The notes beneath the pieces were generated by a model. It did no database searches. It was not told the origin of the DNA and saw nothing but the letters and a program-made list of their open reading frames with translations. The position numbers were made by a program, and so were the translations under genes. From Ignavibacteria bacterium (lineage in GTDB: Bacteria > Bacteroidota > Ignavibacteria > Ignavibacteriales > Ignavibacteriaceae): a stretch of 64,000 nt of DNA. The stretch lies in the NCBI GenBank assembly GCA_030684555.1, contig JAUXVN010000040.1:1-64000 (forward strand), given 5' to 3'. Positions within the stretch are counted from its first letter, which is position 1. Each line of letters begins with the position of its first letter. This document shows positions 1 to 6,314 of the stretch, in pieces.

Positions 1-57
1 GAGAACAAAATCAGCATAACCTTTGGAGATATCGATGCCAAGAAAGAACTCAGTCAT
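1..57 (-). CDS. IS110-family transposase, N-terminal end (partial)
   Basis: Only the first 19 codons lie in the window; the rest runs off the left edge. The start at position 57 is preceded by a GGAG ribosome binding site. The residues MTEFFLGIDISKGYADFVL match the opening of the RuvC-like DEDD domain of IS110 transposases, with the first catalytic Asp in the G-I-D-I-S motif. IS110-family enzymes are known to act with a bridge (seek) RNA encoded in a non-coding end of the element, and some members target integron attC sites. It lies just upstream of an attC-like site, which fits. Family assignment rests on a short stretch, so it is good but not certain. Confidence 0.75.
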   Translation of the reverse strand, partial: MTEFFLGIDISKGYADFVL

Positions 58-267
58 AATAAAACTCCTTTTTTGTTATAATAAACAGTTTGCCAGGTAA
101 CATCAGTCTTGTAAAATGCGGCTTCAAAAGCCAAGTTATTCGCCGATTTTAACCTGACGGAAGGAAGAAACTTGTTAACAGGCTAAAGATGCCTAGCGAC
201 TCAACCTTCTCTTCCGCAAGTATATGAATATTTTCTTTATTATTTTAGCGTTACTTTAAACATACAA
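58..267. other. Non-coding flank of the IS110 element, candidate bridge RNA region
   Basis: No credible gene lies here. The segment is upstream of the transposase start, which is where IS110-group elements usually encode their bridge (seek) RNA. It holds small stem candidates such as GGCT-TCAAA-AGCC near 121-133. I cannot place the element boundary or fold an RNA by eye, so the RNA itself is inference from family architecture. Confidence 0.3.
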
Positions 268-484
268 GCGCCTCAACCCGACCGCCATTTTAGTTTGGCG
301 ATTTTATAATTTTTGGCGTTTTGTTTTTGTTCGGCAATTTGTTCTAAGTGTTCGTTCTAATTAATTAACTTACAAACTGCACTTGCTAATGAAAGTTAAG
401 TGCAGTTTGTTAAATATTTATCAGTTGTGTTTTGCTTGGCTTCCTTGCTTGGGGCGGCGGGTTAGGCGCAACGTCGTTAGGCGC
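268..484 (+). other. attC-like recombination site 0 (end of a cassette upstream of cassette 1)
   Basis: The left core is GCGCCTCAAC at 268-277 and the right core GTTAGGCGC is at 476-484. A second GTTAGGCGC copy at 461-469 fits the L' position. CCCGACCGCC just inside the left core can pair with GGCGGCGGG on the right with one bulged base, as in the R-L stem of attC sites. The cassette that owns the left core was not identified and may be disrupted by the IS110 element. Confidence 0.65.
372..410. repeat. Perfect 13-bp inverted repeat inside attC site 0
   Basis: ACAAACTGCACTT at 372-384 and AAGTGCAGTTTGT at 398-410 are exact reverse complements with a 13-nt loop. It sits in the middle of the attC-like site, where the variable terminal structure of the folded single strand would be. 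Confidence 0.7.
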
Positions 485-514
485 ATTTTCTTATATTGGT
501 TTTAGGTATTATCA

Positions 515-1339
515 ATGAATAGCAAAACAATTTTAGACTATCTTTCACATATTATTAATGTTATCAATCTTGTTAAGAAATATGAGACAAGTTCAAAGTT
601 TGCCCAACAAGATGTAAGAAGAACTTTCTTCGCTAAAGTGGCTAACGCCTTACGCGTCTATTATCTTGGTCATGACTTCGAATTCATTGTTTCAAAATTG
701 AATGCTAGAGAAAATTACTCTGTGAATGAAATTCCACACATTGAAAATATTGGATGGATCATGCCTGTTGATACAAATGCATTATTCTTACAAACATACC
801 ATTCAATCTTGAAATTAAACTTGCTTAATGATTCCTGGGTATGCTTTGAGAGCAGTATAGATGAGATATTTAAAACAATCACAACACTTGATGTTCGTGA
901 GGGTATTGAGTTAAGAAAATATTATCAGTTAGTTAAACTTCTTAAAACATTTGAGATTACTAACGAACTCGATAATAAACTCAGAAATATTTTGCGCGAG
1001 AAACACATTCCAGCTAATAACAAGTGGAATACTATCTTTAATCTTGATTATCCGGCACAAAGAGAACTTAAACAAGACCGGGAATTTCTGGAATTCTTCG
1101 GGTCATGTAGAAACTGTATGCATAACAATTCTATTTCTTTTAAGGATGCTCATTTTAAAACAAAGTTTGGAGACTATGACTTCTACATAGACAAGGCTAT
1201 TAATTTCATTACTGGCGATCTCATTTTAGATATGGTCTCTGAGTTAGCTGAAATTTTCTATGTCATGTGTAGCGCAATAAACTATGAAAGGATAATCATT
1301 GATCCTTACTCTGAACAAGTTGAGAATGATGGACATTGA
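515..1339 (+). CDS. Cassette 1: uncharacterised 274-aa protein with an R-N-x-x-H motif
   Basis: I do not recognise the family. The protein appears mostly helical, with no signal peptide or membrane segment, so it is probably cytoplasmic. Near residue 198 it carries RNCMHNNS, which resembles the R-N...H-N motif of HEPN ribonuclease and toxin folds, although HEPN normally has four to six residues between R and H and here there are three. It is the only gene in cassette 1, which begins at the R' box at 476 and ends at the matching R'' box at 1379-1386, so transcription would rely on an upstream or integron promoter. A toxin or defence role is only a suggestion. Confidence 0.7.
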   Translation: MNSKTILDYLSHIINVINLVKKYETSSKFAQQDVRRTFFAKVANALRVYYLGHDFEFIVSKLNARENYSVNEIPHIENIGWIMPVDTNALFLQTYHSILKLNLLNDSWVCFESSIDEIFKTITTLDVREGIELRKYYQLVKLLKTFEITNELDNKLRNILREKHIPANNKWNTIFNLDYPAQRELKQDREFLEFFGSCRNCMHNNSISFKDAHFKTKFGDYDFYIDKAINFITGDLILDMVSELAEIFYVMCSAINYERIIIDPYSEQVENDGH

Positions 1340-1378
1340 CGATGCTTATAAGATACAAAATACTATCAATTTCAGTAT

Positions 1379-1567
1379 CGCCTAACCAGTTTTTCCACCC
1401 GACCGCCATTTCAATGCGGCAGTATCGTGTTTATTGGCATTGTTACAGTATGCTAATTTGTTGTTCGGCAGTTTTAAGTAAAATAAGTGATAAATAAATG
1501 TTGGCGTTGTCTTTCTTGCTTAGCCGTTTGTTCTGGGGCGCCGCTTATCGGCAATGCCGTTAGGCTG
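1379..1567 (+). other. attC-like recombination site 1
   Basis: R'' CGCCTAAC at 1379-1386 is the reverse complement of the cassette 1 start. R' GTTAGGCTG at 1559-1567 opens cassette 2. The L'/R' block GCTTATCGGCAATGCC before the R' box matches the layout of site 3 closely. The site is about 189 bp long. Confidence 0.8.
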
Positions 1568-1616
1568 TGCAAATAATCTGTGTAATTGCGAATATCAATT
1601 TATTAAAGGAAACATT

Positions 1617-1670
1617 ATGAGAAATACTATACCTCTTAATTCCATTCATGGTCGAATGGAAAATAAATAA
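1617..1670 (+). CDS. Possible 17-codon leader ORF in cassette 2
   Basis: An ATG at 1617 follows a TAAAGGAAAC ribosome-binding-like stretch and opens MRNTIPLNSIHGRMENK before a TAA. It ends 23 bases before the main cassette gene. It could be a translated leader helping expression of a promoter-poor cassette, or chance. No homology is recognised. Confidence 0.2.
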   Translation: MRNTIPLNSIHGRMENK

Positions 1671-1693
1671 CAACAAAACAAAATGAGGTAAGT

Positions 1694-2131
1694 ATGAAAC
1701 GGACAGTAGTAATTCTTGTAGTATTGTTTTCTTCAATTGCATTTTCTTCACCAAAAAGTGGAGATGATAGTAAAAAGACAAATAATTCGGAATTTGTTGA
1801 ACAACTTGTTCCGATTGTAACATCGGTTCTGCAAGGGAAAGATATTACTGAGTTCAGAGAAAACATTTCTCCTGAAGCATATGTAATCAATAACAATACA
1901 TATGAAAGTATATTCGAAGTATTAGGTAATGATTCAAAAAAAGAAATGTTCGTTGAGGGGAAAGAAATTAAAGTTGGGTCTGTTCATTTACGGCTGACGG
2001 AAAATCAAAAAGAAGCGTATATGGTTTTAAGAACAAAATCAGCAGATAACACGAAGACAAGTTGGCATTCAATTTTATTTAGGATTGGCGAAAATAATAA
2101 ATGGCAAATCTTAAGTTGGCATAAAAGTTAA
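1694..2131 (+). CDS. Cassette 2: small secreted protein, NTF2/SnoaL-like ending
   Basis: The 145-aa protein starts with a clear signal peptide (MKRTVVILVVLFSSIAFSS) and is probably periplasmic or secreted. The start is supported by GAGG about six bases upstream. The mature part, including SWHSILFRIGENNKWQILSW, looks like the last strands of an NTF2/SnoaL-like cone fold, where a W-x-I/V-x-S-W-H ending is common. This is a weak resemblance and no catalytic residues can be named. The R'' box of attC site 2 begins four bases after the stop codon, a tight arrangement typical of cassettes. Confidence 0.65.
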   Translation: MKRTVVILVVLFSSIAFSSPKSGDDSKKTNNSEFVEQLVPIVTSVLQGKDITEFRENISPEAYVINNNTYESIFEVLGNDSKKEMFVEGKEIKVGSVHLRLTENQKEAYMVLRTKSADNTKTSWHSILFRIGENNKWQILSWHKS

Positions 2132-2135
2132 ATAA

Positions 2136-2350
2136 ACAGCCTAACCTGCCAATCAAGGCGGACGCCCCCGCAGAGCGGGGCAAGCTGTTTTCGCATTTGG
2201 CATTTGTACAGTTTAAATGTTTGCAGTTCCGTTACGGTTTATGGTTTAAAGTAGTATGTAAATGGAAGTTTGTCTAAATAATAAGTTATTTAATAAATAT
2301 GGCATTGTTGTTCTGGGCGGCGGGTTAGCAGCCACGCTGTTATATGTAAT
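2136..2350 (+). other. attC-like recombination site 2
   Basis: R'' ACAGCCTAAC at 2136-2145 pairs exactly with the cassette 2 start. R' GTTATATGTAAT at 2339-2350 opens cassette 3. The left part, GCCAATCAAGGCGG, recurs in site 4. An internal CCCCGC/GCGGGG stem lies near 2166-2180. Total length is about 215 bp. Confidence 0.8.
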
Positions 2351-2404
2351 GTATAGATGGTTCTATAAAACACTCATAATCAATAATGGAAAAGTTTTAA
2401 TAAT

Positions 2405-4015
2405 ATGAAACAAGCATTTATGTTTACAGTTCTGCTAATTATTCTCTCAACAGTCACCAGTGCTCAAAATGCTGAAAAGGATTTTATATTAAATGATATC
2501 AATAAAAAAGTAAATGAATATCCAAATCGTTTTGATTTAAGTTCGCCGCTTAATTCATTCATTACTTACAAGTATCTACAATCGGAGGGAAAACAAAGTT
2601 TCTATCAAGCGGTAAATTCATACCGCATTAAAGGATTTTTCCCTAAATCGAACTCGCCAAACATCGAAGTAAATAAAAAGAAAATTGAGAATTTACTGAA
2701 TACGAAAATCATAGAAGTAATCGTTTATAAAGATTCAATTGCGGGAGTGATAACCGAATATTCCGGGGCTATGTGTATAATTACATATTTAAGTTATGAA
2801 GATAATAATTGGTTAAATGCCGGTGAAGACCTGGGAAATGATTTGAATGATTCAAGAGAAATATTTAAAAGAAAGTGCAATAATTTTTTAGACGTTATTC
2901 ATAAAATTAAAAAACTAAAACAAGCTCCGATTGATATATCTTCATTCACCACATATTTAAAGAAAAATGGAGAAGCTCCGATTGACTTTATTCTAAATGC
3001 ACTAGCCAATCATAAAATTGTTATATATGGTGAAATTCACAGACGCAAGACATCCTGGGATTTGATGAAAAGCGTAATCATTAGTCCAAAATTTATTGAA
3101 AAAGTTGGAACTGTATTTATGGAGCTTTCTTCGGATAAGCAAGATGAACTTGATCAGTTTTATAAAAATGAAAAGTTAGATACTGAAATTGTTTTAAATA
3201 TTTTCCGAGACGTTCAAATAAATGGATGGTTTGATAAAGGGATGTATGAGTTTTTAATAGAAATATGGAAATTAAACAAAACCCTGCCTAAAGGGGAAAG
3301 ATTAAGCGTTGTTTGTGTAGACGAACCGCGACCTTTTAAATCATTTAATAATTATGAGGAAATGAAAACTCATTTCAGTCGCATTTTAGACAGAAATGAA
3401 CAAATGGCAAATATTATTTCAGAAACGATTTTGACAAGAAAAGATAAAAGAAATAGTTTGTTTATTGTAGGTAACGGCCACGCGTATAAATCACCTGTTC
3501 CCGGTTTTGGAATAGGAAGACCTAAAAGTGAGTCTAAACCAACAGCAGCTTCTCAATTATCAAAAATATTCTCTCATGAAGAAGTTTTCTCAATTTTTCA
3601 ACATTCCCCAATAATTAGTAATAATGGCACTATTCACGGATTAATTAGAAATGGGTTATTTGATTCTGTCTTTGCAAAATTCGGAAAAACACCATTAGCT
3701 TTTAAATTAAAAGACAGTCCTTTTGGCATAGAGCCATTTGATGGTCTTTATGAAATTACATATGAAAAAGAAACTGGTGATTATAAAAATAATTATGATG
3801 CTTACATTTTTTTAGAACCAGTAGAATCAGAACAAGGGGAATACTTGCTTTATGATATTCTTACAGATGAATATGTTAAGGAATTGAATAGACGTGCTAT
3901 AATGACAAATACAAGTGTTGAAAAATGGTTTGGTGTTAGTGAAGCTACAAAAGAAGCAATTATTGAGAAGTTGAAAAGTGATAGTATAAATAAGAAACGA
4001 TGGATTATTTTGTGA
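2405..4015 (+). CDS. Cassette 3: secreted Tiki/ChaN/EreA-superfamily protein
   Basis: The 536-aa protein has a signal peptide (MKQAFMFTVLLIILSTVTSA) and so is exported. From about residue 190 it carries IVIYGEIHRRKTSWDL, then VFMELSSD, VCVDEP and FIVGNGHAYKS. The G-E-x-H motif and a late G-N-x-H motif are marks of the superfamily that includes erythromycin esterases, ChaN haem-binding proteins and Tiki/TraB proteases. The first about 180 residues and last about 100 are not recognised. Because cassettes often carry resistance or exported stress functions, a hydrolase on an external small molecule or peptide is plausible but unproven. Confidence 0.75.
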   Translation: MKQAFMFTVLLIILSTVTSAQNAEKDFILNDINKKVNEYPNRFDLSSPLNSFITYKYLQSEGKQSFYQAVNSYRIKGFFPKSNSPNIEVNKKKIENLLNTKIIEVIVYKDSIAGVITEYSGAMCIITYLSYEDNNWLNAGEDLGNDLNDSREIFKRKCNNFLDVIHKIKKLKQAPIDISSFTTYLKKNGEAPIDFILNALANHKIVIYGEIHRRKTSWDLMKSVIISPKFIEKVGTVFMELSSDKQDELDQFYKNEKLDTEIVLNIFRDVQINGWFDKGMYEFLIEIWKLNKTLPKGERLSVVCVDEPRPFKSFNNYEEMKTHFSRILDRNEQMANIISETILTRKDKRNSLFIVGNGHAYKSPVPGFGIGRPKSESKPTAASQLSKIFSHEEVFSIFQHSPIISNNGTIHGLIRNGLFDSVFAKFGKTPLAFKLKDSPFGIEPFDGLYEITYEKETGDYKNNYDAYIFLEPVESEQGEYLLYDILTDEYVKELNRRAIMTNTSVEKWFGVSEATKEAIIEKLKSDSINKKRWIIL

Positions 4016-4052
4016 AGTTATAAATTGTTAATTAATAAGTTTAATACTGGCA

Positions 4053-4270
4053 ATTACATATAACACGCCGCTCAACATGGACTGTGTTTTCCAAAGCGGT
4101 TTTTGTGTAGTTATTAAATTGTGTTTACAAAACTTATTTGCTCTTTAAGATGGGTTTTTCCTCCGAAGGAGTGCCTTCGGCATTAGAAACATTTTATAAA
4201 TAATAATCGGTTGCACTATTCGGCATTCTTATTCCGGGCTGCCGCTTATCGGCAACATCGTTATGTTTAC
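4053..4270 (+). other. attC-like recombination site 3
   Basis: R'' ATTACATATAAC at 4053-4064 matches the cassette 3 start over 12 bp. R' GTTATGTTTAC at 4260-4270 opens cassette 4. The right block GCCGCTTATCGGCAACATC closely repeats that of site 1. An internal CTCCGAAGGAG / GCCTTCGGC hairpin-rich zone lies near 4160-4180. The site is about 218 bp. Confidence 0.8.
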
Positions 4271-4285
4271 TGTGGGGTATTATTA

Positions 4286-5986
4286 ATGAGTTGGATATTC
4301 GGATTTTATTCAAAAAAACCTATTGACACAAAATTTGTTTCAGAGTTACATCCCCCTGCAATTGAAAGTGTTATTAATAATAGGTATAACATTGCTATTG
4401 GTGGAAACAAAACTACACTTGTATCTGAGAAGAATAATCCACAAATGAAATATTTTGTTTGTGGAATTCCAATCTCTCAGGATTCTTCAAAAATACTTGA
4501 TAAAGGTGATTTGAATAATATTTTTGAATCACCACTACATAATTTCGATATAATTAGTGGTCACTATTGCGGAGTGCTTATACAAAATGACTCCATCTGT
4601 TTTTTTACCGACAAATTAGGTTTAAGAGAGATTCACATTTATGAAAATGAAAATGGTTGGTACTTTTCTACACGATTAGATTGGCTATTAAAGTTAAATC
4701 ATTTTGAAATCGATTTTAATGAATTCGGTTCACGTTGGAAATTAATTAATCAACTTTCCAATAAAAGTATTGTAAAAAAAATTCATAGAATAAACTGCGG
4801 TTCAAAAGCAAAAATTGAACAGAATAGAATTGAGTTTACAGAATGCAATTGGCTTCCTCAAAAAGATAGAGCTGTGAGCAGAAGTGAATTCGATAATACT
4901 CTGCGGAAAAATGTACTTATCGGAACATATCATAACTCTAAAATATCTCTAAGTCTATCTGGAGGTATGGATTCAAGAGTAGTATTATCATATCTACTAA
5001 GTAGTGACTATAATAATTGGGATTGCCATACTTTTAAATCCGAATCTAATATGGACAGTACAATTGCTGAAAACATTTCAAAACATTTCCATATTAAATA
5101 TCAAATACTTTCTGACAACAATTTTAATCACGATAATATGTTACCAGATTTGTGCGAGTATGTTGGAGCGACATATTTAACCGAATCTGGTTATATTTCA
5201 CGTAAGTTAATGCATTATGAATCATTGCCTCAAGATAATTTAATAATTGACGGTGGATTCGGAGAAATATGGAGACGTGAGTTTTTAACGCGTTTATATC
5301 ATTTTGGCAAAAAAGATTTGTTAGATAGAAATACTCAAAACATCTCAAGATATTTAACTAATCATCGTGCTGATATTTTTAATGAAGATTGCGACTCTAT
5401 AATGCAAAATGGGATTAATGAGCAGATTGATAAAATATTTTCCGACCTGCCTCCAGTAAAGGAAATTGGCTTGGGCAATTGGCTGGATTTATTTTCATTG
5501 AAAACCCGATTAGTAAATTATTATGCTCCGGAACAAGCGAGAATCGATAATTATGTAAAAGCATATATGCCATTTGTACAACTCAGTCTGCTTGAAAACT
5601 TATTAAATGTCCCAATAGATATTAGAAAGAATAACCGTTTATTTAAGAGCATAATAAAATCAAACTATTATAAATTATCGAAATATCCTTTAGCTAAGGG
5701 CAATTTATCATATCCATATTGGTTTACACCCTTAATGAAGAGAGCGTATTCAAAAGTTTATAATGCATCTAATCAATCGGGAGAAAATCATAACAAGGAT
5801 ATATATTTAAATAAACTAAAAGAGTTTACTTTAGATACGATTTCTTCAAATGCAGTAAAAGAATATCCGCCATACAATTACGCTATTATTAAAAAGAATA
5901 TTAGTGATTATTACAAAGGAAATGTTGAATTAAGAAAATTTGTCGATTGGTTTATTACATTTGAAATATTTAAACAAAAGTTATAA
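4286..5986 (+). CDS. Cassette 4: asparagine-synthetase-like protein with Ser in place of Cys2
   Basis: I chose ATG 4286 (566 aa) because the longer reading frame starting at 4211 would be translated from inside attC site 3. The protein has the two-domain layout of glutamine-dependent asparagine synthetases. A glutaminase-like N-terminus (about 1-200) opens MSWIFGFYSK where AsnB has MCGIxG. An ATP-pyrophosphatase domain begins with SLSLSGGMDSRVVLSYLL near residue 230. The missing Cys2 nucleophile suggests that it uses ammonia, uses Ser, or amidates something else; related enzymes include lasso-peptide cyclases and beta-lactam synthetases. The R'' box of the next site begins right after the stop. 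Confidence 0.8.
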   Translation: MSWIFGFYSKKPIDTKFVSELHPPAIESVINNRYNIAIGGNKTTLVSEKNNPQMKYFVCGIPISQDSSKILDKGDLNNIFESPLHNFDIISGHYCGVLIQNDSICFFTDKLGLREIHIYENENGWYFSTRLDWLLKLNHFEIDFNEFGSRWKLINQLSNKSIVKKIHRINCGSKAKIEQNRIEFTECNWLPQKDRAVSRSEFDNTLRKNVLIGTYHNSKISLSLSGGMDSRVVLSYLLSSDYNNWDCHTFKSESNMDSTIAENISKHFHIKYQILSDNNFNHDNMLPDLCEYVGATYLTESGYISRKLMHYESLPQDNLIIDGGFGEIWRREFLTRLYHFGKKDLLDRNTQNISRYLTNHRADIFNEDCDSIMQNGINEQIDKIFSDLPPVKEIGLGNWLDLFSLKTRLVNYYAPEQARIDNYVKAYMPFVQLSLLENLLNVPIDIRKNNRLFKSIIKSNYYKLSKYPLAKGNLSYPYWFTPLMKRAYSKVYNASNQSGENHNKDIYLNKLKEFTLDTISSNAVKEYPPYNYAIIKKNISDYYKGNVELRKFVDWFITFEIFKQKL

Positions 5987-5987
5987 T

Positions 5988-6021
5988 GTAAACATAACCC
6001 GCCAATCAAGGCGGGTTATCG
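5988..6021 (+). other. attC-like site 4, truncated to a short hairpin
   Basis: R'' GTAAACATAAC at 5988-5998 matches the cassette 4 start over 11 bp. It runs straight into a perfect 10-bp stem, ATAACCCGCC (5994-6003) and GGCGGGTTAT (6010-6019), with loop AATCAA, then CGG. GCCAATCAAGGCGG is shared with site 2 and GGTTATCGGC resembles the L' block of the other sites, but no R' box follows. The site appears collapsed or cut by the intron remnant. Confidence 0.6.
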
Positions 6022-6302
6022 GCTAAAGCAATGCAGACGAAAATACACAATAGTAAAATACTTGCGAAACTTAGGATGCACAGAATCGAAAAGCTGGAAT
6101 GTAGTGATGTAATTCCCAGAGATGGTAGAATATGTCAAAGAAAACAGCCATAGGACAGGCAATGAGTGTAGAATGGTTTACACAATTAGGGCTACAATCT
6201 TTTACATGAAGGATGAACTTATAAGTTATTGGAAACCGCCTTGGTACGTGAGTATACCGGGTGGTGTGGGAGGACAGCAGCTCTGCCGCTTCCTACCCGA
6301 TT
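6022..6302 (+). mobile_element. Group II intron remnant (domains V and VI, no maturase)
   Basis: Positions 6231-6268 fold as a domain V hairpin: ACCGCC near 6235 pairs with GGTGGT near 6261 around a GTGA tetraloop. Positions 6265-6300 give a domain VI hairpin, GGGAGG with CCTACCC and an unpaired A, ending in CCGATT at about 6302. This ending closely resembles the 3' ends of bacterial group II introns (GGTGGTGTGAGAGG...CCTACTCGATT). The upstream 200 bases, with GCTGGAATGTAGTGATG, look like ribozyme core sequence, but there is no room for a maturase, so it is a deleted relic. The left boundary is uncertain. Group II introns are known to insert at attC sites. Confidence 0.6.
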
Positions 6303-6314
6303 AAATACTTTTAA

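Larger units (their letters stand above)
268..6021 (+). mobile_element. Integron gene-cassette array (four complete cassettes, no integrase in window)
   Basis: Four one-gene cassettes follow each other in the same orientation. Cassette boundaries fall at G|TT in R' boxes at 476, 1559, 2339 and 4260. In each cassette the sequence after the gene is the exact reverse complement of that cassette's own start: GTTAGGCG with CGCCTAAC, GTTAGGCTGT with ACAGCCTAAC, GTTATATGTAAT with ATTACATATAAC, and GTTATGTTTAC with GTAAACATAAC. This self-pairing is expected only for excisable integron cassettes. The right ends also share a conserved block, TTATCGGCAA or TTAGGCGCAA, before the R' box. The integrase, if any, would lie beyond the left edge; otherwise this is an integrase-less cluster. 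Confidence 0.85.

Noticed and set aside
4211-4285. Longer reading frame giving 25 extra residues to the asparagine-synthetase-like protein.
   Set aside because: It would be translated from within the attC site, and the glutaminase-like fold naturally begins at the later Met.
6122-6304. A 60-codon open frame.
   Set aside because: It runs through the intron domain V and VI hairpins; such frames are artefacts of the ribozyme sequence.
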